Assembly: GCA_904419525.1 (NCBI GenBank)
Contig: CAJFRT010000003.1
Location: 1 to 64,000, forward strand
Reading direction: 5' to 3'
Source: Candidatus Gallimonas merdae
GTDB lineage: Bacteria; Bacillota; Clostridia; Christensenellales; Borkfalkiaceae
Length of the DNA stretch: 64,000 nucleotides
Shown here: positions 1 to 9,932 of the stretch, piece by piece
Layout of the letters: each line of letters starts with the position of its first letter
Numbering within the stretch: position 1 is the first letter of the stretch
The notes under the pieces: generated by a model
Seen by the model: only the letters and a program-made list of their open reading frames with translations
Told to the model about the DNA's origin: nothing
Database searches by the model: none
Program-made: the position numbers and the translations under genes

Positions 1-43
1 CAGATATCTGCCCGCGGGCGCCGCTTTTATTCTGTCCGGCCGA

Positions 44-2347
44 TCAAAGATCCCAGATCAGCTTCGCGTAATCCGTAACCGAGCGGTCGGCGGAGAACTT
101 TCCGACGGACGCAAGATTGACAAGGCACTTCCTGTTGAACTCCTCCGTACCGAAATCGTACAGAAGCTGCGTCTTGACGCGGATGTAATCGGCAAAATCA
201 TAGAGCACGAGATAGCGGTCCGGTTCATATCCCGAGGTCAGGCTCTCATACAGCTTTCTGAGCATGCCGGAGCCGTCGGACAACGTTCCGTCCACCAGCG
301 TTTCAAGCGCACGCTTGAGACGGGGATTCTGCTCCACGATCTCGCGCGGATAATAATACTGCTTGATCGCGGCGACCTCTTCCACCGTCGCGCCGAAGAT
401 ATAGTTGTTCTCCCTGCCCGCCTCTTCGCAGATCTCCACATTCGCGCCGTCCATGGTGCCGAGCGTCACCGTTCCGTTGAGCATGAATTTCATGTTGCTC
501 GTGCCGGACGCCTCCATGCCGGCCAGCGAGATCTGTTCCGAGATGTCCGCCGCGCAGACGATCTTTTCCGCATAGGAGACATTGTAGTTCTGCACGAAGA
601 CGACCTTCATCTTATCCGAAACGGCGGGATCGGAATTGACGAGCTTTGCGACCTCGTTGATGAACTTGATGACCGCCTTGGCGAGATAGTAGCCGGGCGC
701 GGCCTTCGCGCCGAAGATGAACGCCGTGGGCGGAAAATCGGTGATCCCGCCGTCCTTGATGCCGAAATAATACCAGAGCACCCCGAGCGCATTCAGCATC
801 TGCCGCTTGTACTCATGCAGGCGCTTGACCTGTACGTCGAAAATAAAGTCGGGAGAGATCTCCACGCCGTCGTGCTCCGCAATATAGGCCGCGAGTTTCT
901 TCTTGTTTTCCTGCTTGATCCGTGCGAATTCGGGCAGCATTTCATCGATGAAGGGCCTGAGTTTGCCAAGCTCGGGCAGGTCGGTATGCCAGCCCGTGCC
1001 GATCTTCCCGTCGATGAGCCGCGCCATTTCGGGATTGTTGAGCAGCAGCCAGCGGCGGGGCGTGATGCCGTTCGTGATGTTGACGAACTTTTCGGGATAC
1101 CGCTCATACCAGTTCCGGAAAGTCTGCGTCTTCAGAATGTTCGTGTGGATCTCGGCAACGCCGTTGACATGCGCCGACACGTAGATGGCGAGATTCGCCA
1201 TGTGCACCACGTTGTCCCGCACAATGTAGAACACGTTCGGATCGACCCCTTCGCCCTGCAGCCGCTGCTGGCAGGCGACGATCTGTTCGTAGACGTCGGG
1301 AAGCAGATCGGAAAGGGCGAGTGCGTCCCACTTTTCAAGCGCTTCCGCCATAATGGTGTGGTTGGTGAAATTGAAGCACGCCGCACACACGCCGAATGCC
1401 TCGTCAAACGTCAGGCCCTCCGTCTGCAGAATGCGCAAAAGCTCGGGGATCGCAATGACGGGGTGCGTGTCGTTGAGCTGGAAGCACCATTTTTCGGGCA
1501 GAGTCCTCAGATCTTTTCCGCCCGCCTTGTACTTCTTTACGATGTCCTGCAGCGAAGCGCTCACCATGAAGTATTGCTGCCTCAAGCGCAGGATCTTGCC
1601 CACCATCGTATTGTCGTTGGGATAGAGCACGTCCGTGATCTTGGTCGCGTTGAAATTCTCCGTCGCCTTGACCTCACCGCGCATCTCATTGAACGAAGCA
1701 AAGTCAAACGCCTGCACGGGCTCGCTCTGCCACAGTCTGAGCGTGTTCACCACGCCGTTGCGGTAGCCGAATATGGGCATGTCATAGGGAACGGCGCGCA
1801 CCGTCTGATCGGCGAATCGGACGAGCACCGAATCGCGCTCCACTCTGACGCTCCAGGGATCCCCCCACTTGAGCCAGTCGTCCCCTTCCTCGTGCTGGAA
1901 GCCGTCCTCAAAGGTCTGCCTGAACAGTCCGTAACGGTAGCGGATCCCGTAGCCGTCGAGCGCGATGTTCTTGCTGGCGGCCGATTCCAGATAGCACGCG
2001 GCAAGCCGCCCGAGCCCGCCGTTGCCGAGCGCGGCGTCCTCCACCTCCTCGAACTGCTTCAGATCCTCTCCGACGCTTCTGAGCGCTTCGTCCACGTCTT
2101 CCAGGATCCCGAGGTTGAGAAGATTGGAAAAGATCGCGCGCCCCATGAGGAACTCCGCCGAAAAATATCCGCAGCGGCGGCGCTCTGACTGCCGTTCCCT
2201 GCTCCAGTCGTCAAACGTCTCCTCCATGACCGCCTTGGAGACCGCATTGTAAAGTTCGCGCCTGCCCGCCGTCTTCAGACTGCAGGCATAGTCGGCATTG
2301 AGAACGCGTTCCACGTCCGCAAGAAAATTCTTTCTGTCGAATCGCAT
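44..2347 (-). CDS. glgP: Glycogen/starch/alpha-glucan phosphorylase
   Basis: 767-aa ORF with GT35 motifs (ENFNATKITDVLYPNDN, CFQLNDTHPVIAIPELLR, EASGTSNMKFMLNGTVTLGTMDGANVEI). Confidence 0.97.
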   Translation of the reverse strand: MRFDRKNFLADVERVLNADYACSLKTAGRRELYNAVSKAVMEETFDDWSRERQSERRRCGYFSAEFLMGRAIFSNLLNLGILEDVDEALRSVGEDLKQFEEVEDAALGNGGLGRLAACYLESAASKNIALDGYGIRYRYGLFRQTFEDGFQHEEGDDWLKWGDPWSVRVERDSVLVRFADQTVRAVPYDMPIFGYRNGVVNTLRLWQSEPVQAFDFASFNEMRGEVKATENFNATKITDVLYPNDNTMVGKILRLRQQYFMVSASLQDIVKKYKAGGKDLRTLPEKWCFQLNDTHPVIAIPELLRILQTEGLTFDEAFGVCAACFNFTNHTIMAEALEKWDALALSDLLPDVYEQIVACQQRLQGEGVDPNVFYIVRDNVVHMANLAIYVSAHVNGVAEIHTNILKTQTFRNWYERYPEKFVNITNGITPRRWLLLNNPEMARLIDGKIGTGWHTDLPELGKLRPFIDEMLPEFARIKQENKKKLAAYIAEHDGVEISPDFIFDVQVKRLHEYKRQMLNALGVLWYYFGIKDGGITDFPPTAFIFGAKAAPGYYLAKAVIKFINEVAKLVNSDPAVSDKMKVVFVQNYNVSYAEKIVCAADISEQISLAGMEASGTSNMKFMLNGTVTLGTMDGANVEICEEAGRENNYIFGATVEEVAAIKQYYYPREIVEQNPRLKRALETLVDGTLSDGSGMLRKLYESLTSGYEPDRYLVLYDFADYIRVKTQLLYDFGTEEFNRKCLVNLASVGKFSADRSVTDYAKLIWDL

Positions 2348-2439
2348 AATTCACTCCCTGATCTGCGCCAGATCCCGCAGAATAACCCAATATATTGTGT
2401 TTACCGTCTTTATTATAACACTATTCCGACGGTTCCATC

Positions 2440-2468
2440 ATTGTATCATACGCAAAAAGGGTTGTCAA
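2440..2468 (-). promoter_or_regulatory. Sigma70-type promoter for glgP
   Basis: On - strand TTGACA-17 nt-TACAAT, upstream of the glgP start. Confidence 0.7.
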
Positions 2469-2555
2469 TCGCTTTTTTTGCGGGCAAAAGAGAAGCCGCT
2501 TCGAATGATCGCAATAAAATTTTTCCGACAATTTTTTACATTTCCCGAAATAGTA

Positions 2556-2584
2556 TTGAAATCTTTTCGCGGATATGTTATAAT
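2556..2584 (+). promoter_or_regulatory. Sigma70-type promoter for the hydrogenase operon
   Basis: TTGAAA-17 nt-TATAAT, ~65 nt upstream of the first gene. Confidence 0.75.
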
Positions 2585-2650
2585 AAGCATAATGTCATAA
2601 CGTCCGCCTTAGGAAGATTGAGGCGGGCGTCCTTATGAAAAAATCGATAT

Positions 2651-3169
2651 ATGATCGAGGAGGTTGTTATGAAAGAGTGTGAAGCATCGTGCGGAACGCC
2701 GGAACAGCTTGCAAGACTCAAAGCTGTCATCGAAGAATCCCGCACGACGCCGGGCTGCCTCATGCACATCCTGCAGGAGGCGCAGGGAATTTACGGTTAT
2801 CTTCCCCTGCCCGTGCAGAAGACGATCGCGGAGGGACTGAACATCTCGCTTGCAGAAGTGTACGGCGTGGTGACGTTCTATTCGCAGTTTTCCCTGAAGC
2901 CCAAGGGAAAATACCGCATCAGCGTATGTCTGGGCACGGCCTGCTATGTCAAGGGATCGGACAAGATCCTGGAAGAAGTGGAAAAGGAACTCGGGATCAA
3001 GTGCGGCGAATGCACGGAGGACGGCCTGTTCTCCATCGACAGCTGCCGCTGCGTCGGCGCATGCGGCCTTGCCCCCGTCATGACGATCAATGAAGACGTG
3101 CACGGCAAACTCACGCCCGATATGGTCAAAGGCATTCTCGACAAGTACAGAAAGGAGGCACAGGCATGA
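2651..3169 (+). CDS. NuoE/HydC-like [2Fe-2S] subunit of NAD(P)-linked [FeFe] hydrogenase
   Basis: 172 aa; NuoE-type motifs (LMHILQEAQGIYGYLP, CLGTACYVKGSDKIL, SCRCVGACGLAPVMTIN); strong RBS GAGGAGG. Confidence 0.93.
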   Translation: MIEEVVMKECEASCGTPEQLARLKAVIEESRTTPGCLMHILQEAQGIYGYLPLPVQKTIAEGLNISLAEVYGVVTFYSQFSLKPKGKYRISVCLGTACYVKGSDKILEEVEKELGIKCGECTEDGLFSIDSCRCVGACGLAPVMTINEDVHGKLTPDMVKGILDKYRKEAQA

Positions 3170-5058
3170 CCATTCAGGAACTGGAAGCCATTCGCAAGAA
3201 AAAGAAACCGCTCATCGACGTGCGCCGCGTCGTCCGCGAACAGGGCGAGAAACTCGCCAAGCAGACAGGGTACAGAAAGCAGGTCCTCGTCTGCGGCGGT
3301 ACGGGCTGCACCTCGTCGAATTCCATGAAAGTCATCGAGCAGCTGGAGAAGTCCCTGGAAGAGCTCAACCTGAAGGACGTTCTCGTGGTCAAAACGGGCT
3401 GCTTCGGCCTGTGCGCGCTCGGCCCGATCATGATCGTCTATCCCGAAGGCGCGTTCTATGCCCAGATGACGCCCGAACACGTCAAGACAGTTGCGGAACA
3501 GCACCTCGTCAAGGGCGGTTCCATCGTCAAGGAGCTCCTCTATCAGGGGACCGTCGCCAAAGACGGCTCCATCATTCCCTTTGCGGAGACGCCCTTCTAT
3601 AAGAAACAGATGCGTATCGCCCTGAGGAACTGCGGCGTCATCGCGCCTGAGGACATCGAAGAGGCGATCGCCGCAGGCGACTATGCCGCACTGGAAAAGG
3701 TGCTCACCTCGATGACGCCCGACGACGTCATCAACGAGATGCTCGCCTCGGGCCTCAGAGGCAGAGGCGGCGCGGGATTCCCGACGGGCAGAAAGTGGTC
3801 GTTTGCAAAGGCGTCCGCGGGCGACATCAAATATGTCTGCTGCAACGCCGACGAGGGCGACCCGGGCGCGTTCATGGACCGTTCCGTGCTGGAGGGCGAC
3901 CCCCACTGCGTGCTCGAAGCGATGACCATCGCAGGCTATGCGATCGGAGCCCATCAGGGCTACATCTACGTACGCGCCGAGTACCCCGTCGCCGTGGAAC
4001 GCCTTAAGATCGCTATCGGACAGGCCCGCGAATACGGTCTGCTCGGAAAGGACATTCTTGGCCTCGGCTTTGATTTCGACATCGAGATCCGCCTCGGCGC
4101 GGGAGCGTTCGTCTGCGGCGAAGAGACGGCGCTCATGACCTCGATCGAGGGCCACCGCGGCGAACCCCGCCCCCGTCCTCCTTTCCCCGCCGTCAAGGGA
4201 CTTTTCGGCAAACCCACCATTCTCAACAACGTTGAAACGTGGGCAAACGTCAACCCCATCATCGTCAACGGCGCGGCCTGGTTCGCAAAGATCGGCACCC
4301 CCACCTCAACGGGCACCAAGGTGTTCGCTCTGGGCGGCAAGATCACAAACGTCGGTCTTGTCGAAGTTCCCATGGGCACGACGCTGCGCACCATCGTCGA
4401 AGAGATCGGCGGCGGCATTCCGAACGGCAAGAAATTCAAGGCGGCACAGACGGGCGGCCCCTCGGGCGGCTGTATCCCCGCGGAGTGCATCGACACCCCC
4501 ATCGACTATGACAGCCTGATCGCCATCGGCTCCATGATGGGTTCGGGCGGCATGATCATTCTGGACGAAGACACCTGCATGGTGGATATCTCCAAATTCT
4601 ACCTGGAATTCACGGCGGACGAAAGCTGCGGCAAGTGCACGCCCTGCCGCATCGGTACCAAGCGGCTTCTGCAGCTGCTGACCAAGATCACCGAAGGCAA
4701 GGGAGAACCCGAAGACCTTGTGAAGATCGAAGAACTTGCTTCCCACATGAAGCAGTCCTCCCTGTGCGCGCTCGGACAGTCCGCGCCCAACCCCATTCTT
4801 TCGACGCTGCGCTATTTCCGCCAGGAATACGTCGATCACATTGAAAAGAAACATTGCGATGCGGGCGTATGCAAGGCGCTTCTGACCTACTCCATCGATC
4901 CCGCGAAGTGCCGCGGCTGTACGCTCTGCGCGCGCAACTGCCCCACCCACGCGATCACGGGCAAGGTGCGCGAGGCTCACGTCATCGACAAGGACATCTG
5001 CATCAAGTGCGGCGTATGTATGCAAAACTGCAAGTTCGGCGCAGTTGTGAGAAGCTGA
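3166..5058 (+). CDS. NuoF/HydB-like flavoprotein subunit (thioredoxin-like 2Fe-2S N-terminus, FMN/NADH domain, C-terminal 2x[4Fe-4S])
   Basis: 630 aa; LRGRGGAGFPTGRKW, CNADEGDPGAFMDR, CGEETALMTSIEG, ESCGKCTPCRIG; C-terminal CRGCTLCARNCP and CIKCGVCMQNCKF; overlaps upstream gene by 4 nt. Confidence 0.95.
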   Translation: MTIQELEAIRKKKKPLIDVRRVVREQGEKLAKQTGYRKQVLVCGGTGCTSSNSMKVIEQLEKSLEELNLKDVLVVKTGCFGLCALGPIMIVYPEGAFYAQMTPEHVKTVAEQHLVKGGSIVKELLYQGTVAKDGSIIPFAETPFYKKQMRIALRNCGVIAPEDIEEAIAAGDYAALEKVLTSMTPDDVINEMLASGLRGRGGAGFPTGRKWSFAKASAGDIKYVCCNADEGDPGAFMDRSVLEGDPHCVLEAMTIAGYAIGAHQGYIYVRAEYPVAVERLKIAIGQAREYGLLGKDILGLGFDFDIEIRLGAGAFVCGEETALMTSIEGHRGEPRPRPPFPAVKGLFGKPTILNNVETWANVNPIIVNGAAWFAKIGTPTSTGTKVFALGGKITNVGLVEVPMGTTLRTIVEEIGGGIPNGKKFKAAQTGGPSGGCIPAECIDTPIDYDSLIAIGSMMGSGGMIILDEDTCMVDISKFYLEFTADESCGKCTPCRIGTKRLLQLLTKITEGKGEPEDLVKIEELASHMKQSSLCALGQSAPNPILSTLRYFRQEYVDHIEKKHCDAGVCKALLTYSIDPAKCRGCTLCARNCPTHAITGKVREAHVIDKDICIKCGVCMQNCKFGAVVRS

Positions 5059-5069
5059 GGTGAAGATTT

Positions 5070-6794
5070 ATGGCTAAAGACGTAACATTGACCATCAACG
5101 GAATTTCCGTAACCGTCCCGGAGGGGACGACGATTTTGCAGGCAGCGAGAAAGGCGCACATCGAAATTCCCACGCTGTGCTATCTCAAGGACGTTTCCTG
5201 CGTCGGCTCCTGCCGTATGTGCGTTGTGGAGGCGACGGGCGCAAGAGGCCTGGTTGCCGCGTGTGTGTACCCCGTTGCCGAGGGCATGGAAGTGCGCACC
5301 AACACCGAAAAGTGCCGCGAAAGCAGAAAGATGACGCTCGAGCTGCTCCTGTCCAAGCACAAGAAAAAGTGCCTTTCCTGCGAGAGAAACCACAACTGCG
5401 AATTGCAGAAACTTTCCCTCGGATACGGCGTGGACGAAGACCGCTTCAAGGGCGAGGACTTCGTGCTCCCCATCGACACATCCGCACCCTATGTCGTCCG
5501 CGACAACGACAAGTGCATCAACTGCATGCGCTGCGTGGCGGCGTGCAGAAAGCAGCACGTGAACGCGATCGGCCCGATCGGAAGAGGGTTCAACGTGCAC
5601 ATCGGAAGCGCGTTCGACATGCCCCTCTATGAATCCGTCTGCGTGGGCTGCGGACAGTGCATCGTGGCCTGCCCCGTCGGCGCACTTTCCGAGCGCTCCA
5701 CCATCGACGAAGTGTGGAAGGCGTTCGCCGATCCCACCAAGAAAGTGGTGTTCTTTACGGCGCCCTCCATCCGCGCGACGCTCGGCGAGGCGTTCGACAT
5801 GCCCATCGGCACAAACGTCGAAGGAAAAATGGTCGCCGCGATCCGCCGCCTGGGAGACTGCGAAGTGTTCAATATGGACGTGACCGCAGATCTTACCATC
5901 ATGGAAGAGGCCAGCGAGCTCATCAACCGCATCAAGACGGGCAAGCCCATGCCCATGTTCACTTCCTGCTGCCCCGCCTGGATCAAGTTCGTGGAACAGA
6001 AATATCCCGAAATGATCCCCCACCTTTCGTCCTGCAAGTCGCCCCAGCAGATGTTCGGCGCCCTGCTCAAGACGTACTGGTGCGAAAAACACCACATCAG
6101 TCCCGAGAACCTGTTCACCGTCAGCGTCATTCCCTGCACGGCGAAGAAATATGAGTGCCACCGCCCCGAAATGGAAGGCGAAGTCAATGCGGCGATCACG
6201 ACGCGCGAACTTGCGCGCATGATCAAGACTGCAGGCATCAAGTTCACCGAACTGCCCGACGAAGAGTTCGACAATCCGTTTGCGACCGCAACGGGCGGCG
6301 GCGCCATCTTCGGCGCGACGGGCGGCGTGATGGAAGCGGCCCTCAGAACGGCGGCGCACATGCTGGACGGCAACTTTGAAGTGCTTGACTTCTTTGCGGT
6401 CCGCGGTTCCAACCCGATCAAGGAAGCGACCTATCTCGTGGCCGGACACACGCTGCGCGTTGCCGTTGCCTCCGGCCTTGAAAATGCCGTCACTCTGCTG
6501 GAACAGATCAAGTCGGGCGAAAAGCACTATGACTTCATCGAGATCATGGCCTGCCCCGGCGGCTGCGTCAACGGCGGCGGACAGCCCACCCTGTCGGACA
6601 GCGTGAGAAACTCCACCGAGCTCAAGGAGACGCGGGCAAAAGCTCTTTATATGAGCGACAATCAGAACGAACAGCGCCGTTCCTCCGATTCCCCCGTCAT
6701 CGACATGCTCTACGAGGACTATTTCATCTTCCCCAACAGCCCCAAGGCGCACGAAGTGCTCCACACGAAATACAAGGAAGATAAACGCATCTGA
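5070..6794 (+). CDS. hydA: [FeFe] hydrogenase catalytic subunit HydA
   Basis: 574 aa; N-terminal 2Fe-2S, His/Cys cluster and 2x4Fe-4S ferredoxin domains; H-cluster motifs TSCCPAW, VIPCTAKKYE, MACPGGCVNGGGQP; C-terminal small-subunit-like region. Confidence 0.96.
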   Translation: MAKDVTLTINGISVTVPEGTTILQAARKAHIEIPTLCYLKDVSCVGSCRMCVVEATGARGLVAACVYPVAEGMEVRTNTEKCRESRKMTLELLLSKHKKKCLSCERNHNCELQKLSLGYGVDEDRFKGEDFVLPIDTSAPYVVRDNDKCINCMRCVAACRKQHVNAIGPIGRGFNVHIGSAFDMPLYESVCVGCGQCIVACPVGALSERSTIDEVWKAFADPTKKVVFFTAPSIRATLGEAFDMPIGTNVEGKMVAAIRRLGDCEVFNMDVTADLTIMEEASELINRIKTGKPMPMFTSCCPAWIKFVEQKYPEMIPHLSSCKSPQQMFGALLKTYWCEKHHISPENLFTVSVIPCTAKKYECHRPEMEGEVNAAITTRELARMIKTAGIKFTELPDEEFDNPFATATGGGAIFGATGGVMEAALRTAAHMLDGNFEVLDFFAVRGSNPIKEATYLVAGHTLRVAVASGLENAVTLLEQIKSGEKHYDFIEIMACPGGCVNGGGQPTLSDSVRNSTELKETRAKALYMSDNQNEQRRSSDSPVIDMLYEDYFIFPNSPKAHEVLHTKYKEDKRI

Positions 6795-6807
6795 TAACAT
6801 GCGGCAC

Positions 6808-6840
6808 AAAAAACGGAAGGCCTTTTGCCTTCCGTTTTTT
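6808..6840 (+). terminator. Rho-independent terminator after hydA
   Basis: aaaaaacggaaggccttttgccttccgtttttt hairpin with T-tract. Confidence 0.85.
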
Positions 6841-6997
6841 GCTTCACTAAAGTCAAAATTTCGCGTTCATAAATCAACTTATATGACCGAACACCGCTCC
6901 GGACAGGAGCGGCGTTCAATTTATTCCAATTATAAATATGTTTCAGCCCGTGGCGGACGGATCATCGATGACGCTTTTCGACTGATCTTCACACGGT

Positions 6998-7651
6998 TCA
7001 TTGCGAAATGAGTTCCTTCATGCGGGCAACGGCGTCGCTGCGGGAAGCGGCCCCCATCTTTTCGTAGATCGAGGAAATATAGTTGCGCGCCGTGCCGTCC
7101 GTGAGCTTGAGCGCCGACGCGATCTGCTTGTTGGTAAACCCTTCGTAGATCATGACGGCGATCTCCACCTCGCGGTCGGAGAGCCCGAAACCGCGCTTTA
7201 ATTTGATCTCGCGGTCGGAGGAGACCATGCGCGCCGCGTCTGCGATGCGCTTCGCGATCTTGGCGGGCAGAATGGTGTCGCCCCCGTAAGCGTTCTTGAT
7301 CGCGTCGATGAGCGCCGCGGAGGAGGTGTCTTTCAGAAGATATCCGCTTGCGCCGTTGTTGATCGCGTTGAGAATATAGTCGCTGTCGTCAAAGGTCGTC
7401 AGGATCAGCACCTTGACGTCGGGACGACGGCGCTTGATCTCCTGCGTCGCGATGACGCCGTTCATGTTGGGCATGCGGATATCCATGAGCACCACGTCGG
7501 GATCGCAGCTATCCACAAGTTTGAGCGCCTCAAATCCGTCGGATGCGATTCCGACGACTTCAAGATCGGGACAGGAGGAGAGAACACTCTTGATCCCGTC
7601 CGCCAGAATGGACTGATCGTCCGCAAGCAACACCCTGATTTTTCTTTCCAT
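6998..7651 (-). CDS. NarL/LuxR-family response regulator
   Basis: 217 aa; receiver (VLLADDQSILADGIKSVL, DVVLMDIRMPNMNG) plus LuxR HTH (GLSDREVEIAVMIYEGFTNKQIASAL). Confidence 0.93.
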   Translation of the reverse strand: MERKIRVLLADDQSILADGIKSVLSSCPDLEVVGIASDGFEALKLVDSCDPDVVLMDIRMPNMNGVIATQEIKRRRPDVKVLILTTFDDSDYILNAINNGASGYLLKDTSSAALIDAIKNAYGGDTILPAKIAKRIADAARMVSSDREIKLKRGFGLSDREVEIAVMIYEGFTNKQIASALKLTDGTARNYISSIYEKMGAASRSDAVARMKELISQ

Positions 7652-7668
7652 GCTTTTTCCTCGCTGAT

Positions 7669-8931
7669 TTATACATTGTCCGCAGGCAGATCGATGTGGA
7701 TCTCAAAGCCCTCGTCCGGTTCCGTTTCACAGCGCACGCTTCCGCCGAGCGATTCGGCGCGCGCATACATGCCTTTGAGCCCGAACCCTTTCCGCAGCTT
7801 TGTAAGCTCCATGCCGCTGCCGTTATCCGAAAGAAGAAAGGCGATCTTGTCCCCTTTCTTTTTCAGTTCAAAATAAAACGCCGTCGCGTTTCCGTGCCTG
7901 AGCCCGTTGGAGATCCCCTCTTTCAGGGTATTGCACAAAAATCTGCGCTTGGCTTCGCACAATGAAATGTCGTCGATGTCCGTCCGGATCACGATGCCGG
8001 TCCCGTCCGTCGAATCGTGCACGATGGACAAAAGCGCATCCCGCAAAGAGAGATCTTCCGTCGCACCCGAGAGAAGATGCACGCTTTCGCGCAGTTCTTC
8101 CAGTGCGTTGCGCGCCTGCAGGTTGGCCGAAGCGATCTTGCGTTTTGCCTCCTCCGGATCGGTGTCGATGACGAGCTTTGCCGCCTCCGTCTGCATGATG
8201 ATGGTCGTGATCGAATGTCCCGCCGTATCGTGAATATCCTTGGCGATGCGCTGGCGTTCTTCCAGAGCCGTCACCTCGTGGAGTTCCTGATAGGCCTCCT
8301 GCAACTTTTTGTTGCTCTCGTCCAGCTCCTCGTAAGCGGCGCGCAGTTTTTTGTTGCTCTCGTCCACTTCCGCAAGCGCGTCGCCGAGTTCCCTGTTCTT
8401 GCGCCAGATCTGAATGGCGAGATTGAACCCGAGGAAGTGCAGCGCCATGAGCAGAATATCGTTGAATGCGTTGGAAATGAGCGTCGTGACGTGAACGGAC
8501 TCCCCCTTCAGCGCGCCGGAAACGGCAAACGCTACGAGAAAGAGGACGATGCTCGCCACCCCCATGGCGATGCTTCCCGCAAGATTCTTCTGTCCGAGAT
8601 AAAATTCGGACAAAATGATGATATACAGCGTGGAGATGAGCGAACCGTCCGTAAAGGCCGTCAGCACGATGAGGCAGAGCGTGTCCAGAACATAGCAGGC
8701 GATCTTTTCGCGGAACGTGTGCAATACCCAGATCTTGACGGCGTTTTCTCCCGCAAGAAAGACGCATACGGGCAATATGACCCACCATGCGCGCACATTG
8801 GTGAAGAACACCGAATGCCAGTTCCCGAAGATGAGCAAAATCTCCACAAAGATGAGCAGGCAGAAAATCAGGGCATTTCCCCAGCGCTGTAAAAATGCGG
8901 GTTCCAGTCGGAATCTTTTGCGTTTAGACAC
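7669..8931 (-). CDS. Sensor histidine kinase (HisKA_3/DesK-type), multi-TM N-terminus
   Basis: ERQRIAKDIHDTAGHSITTIIMQTE; HATPase GSGMELTKLRKGFGLKGMYAR; start re-assigned to GTG at 8931 overlapping the end of radC. Confidence 0.88.
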   Translation of the reverse strand: MSKRKRFRLEPAFLQRWGNALIFCLLIFVEILLIFGNWHSVFFTNVRAWWVILPVCVFLAGENAVKIWVLHTFREKIACYVLDTLCLIVLTAFTDGSLISTLYIIILSEFYLGQKNLAGSIAMGVASIVLFLVAFAVSGALKGESVHVTTLISNAFNDILLMALHFLGFNLAIQIWRKNRELGDALAEVDESNKKLRAAYEELDESNKKLQEAYQELHEVTALEERQRIAKDIHDTAGHSITTIIMQTEAAKLVIDTDPEEAKRKIASANLQARNALEELRESVHLLSGATEDLSLRDALLSIVHDSTDGTGIVIRTDIDDISLCEAKRRFLCNTLKEGISNGLRHGNATAFYFELKKKGDKIAFLLSDNGSGMELTKLRKGFGLKGMYARAESLGGSVRCETEPDEGFEIHIDLPADNV

Positions 8932-9640
8932 GGTAGAGCTTCTCCCCGACGATCGTATCGACATTGAAGTTGCGGCGGATCTCCTCCATGCGCCCCACAA
9001 GGAAATAGCTGTATGTTCCGTCCGTCCCGACGATGATGTGGTCGTACAGCCTGACGCCGTTGAGCGAACAGCTGAGCTGCATCTGCGCCGTGAATTTATC
9101 GTCCTCCACCGAAGGTCGGGCGGGCGCGGTCGGATGATTGTGCGCGATCACGATCCCCGCAGGTTTGTGCCTGGCAAGAAATTCACCGATCTCTTCCGCC
9201 CTCACCTGGACACGGTCGGGAAGAGAACAGGAAAAACGCCTGCTCATGCGGATACGCTCTTTTTCGTCGATCGCAAACACTTCGATGACCTCTTCCTGCA
9301 GGGAAGAGAGTTTTTTCTGTACAAAACCGGAAAATTCGCCCGGATTGAAGATGGGCGGAAAGGCGTTCTCCTGCGCCCTGATCCGACGGCCGCACTCCGC
9401 AATGCAGCAAAGATATGCCGCCGTCTCCGGCCCGACACCGTTGACGTCGAGCAGCTCCTCGAACCCGGCCCGGAACACTTCGCTCAAAGAAGGAAACGCC
9501 GAAAGAAGCTCGTGCGCCGTGGGATTGGTGTTTTTGCGCGGAATGGCATTATAAAGCAGGATCTCCAGCAGTTCGTGATCCTGCAGATCCTGCGCATTCT
9601 TCAGCCGCTGCAACATGCGTTGTCTGTGCCCTTCGTGCAT
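8924..9640 (-). CDS. radC: RadC-family JAB-domain protein
   Basis: 238 aa; helix-hairpin-helix (LLDVNGVGPETAAYL) and metalloprotease-like motif GIVIAHNHPTAPARPSVEDD. Confidence 0.9.
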   Translation of the reverse strand: MHEGHRQRMLQRLKNAQDLQDHELLEILLYNAIPRKNTNPTAHELLSAFPSLSEVFRAGFEELLDVNGVGPETAAYLCCIAECGRRIRAQENAFPPIFNPGEFSGFVQKKLSSLQEEVIEVFAIDEKERIRMSRRFSCSLPDRVQVRAEEIGEFLARHKPAGIVIAHNHPTAPARPSVEDDKFTAQMQLSCSLNGVRLYDHIIVGTDGTYSYFLVGRMEEIRRNFNVDTIVGEKLYRV

Positions 9641-9875
9641 AAGCTCCCCTCTTTCTATTTTATTGTAACATATTTCTATGATTTTTGCACCAAATTCGGA
9701 ATACTTTTCGCATTTTTTTCGGCGAAAAACGCATAAGGCTGCAAAATTACAAATATCGCGCAGGTCTTGACAACGCTTCCCCTTTGTGATGCAAAATCAT
9801 ACGTTTATCTTTGAAATGCATCAAAAAAGCCCAAACGTATTCAATTCACGTGTCCGCGAAAAGCGCGGGAAACGC

Positions 9876-9904
9876 TTGACAACAATTTCCATCGCGTGTA
9901 TAAT
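9876..9904 (+). promoter_or_regulatory. Sigma70-type promoter for the dipeptidase gene
   Basis: TTGACA-17 nt-TATAAT immediately upstream of ATG 9933. Confidence 0.75.
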
Positions 9905-9932
9905 AACGACAATATATCTTTGGAGAAGCTGT

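Noticed and set aside
815-2188. 457-aa + strand ORF
   Set aside because: Antisense to the well-supported glgP gene; composition (R/H/V-rich) is typical of shadow ORFs in GC-rich DNA.
2944-6809. Long - strand ORFs 2944-4155 and 4977-6809 (403 and 610 aa)
   Set aside because: Antisense to the hydrogenase operon; no recognisable domains; codon-position shadow of real genes.
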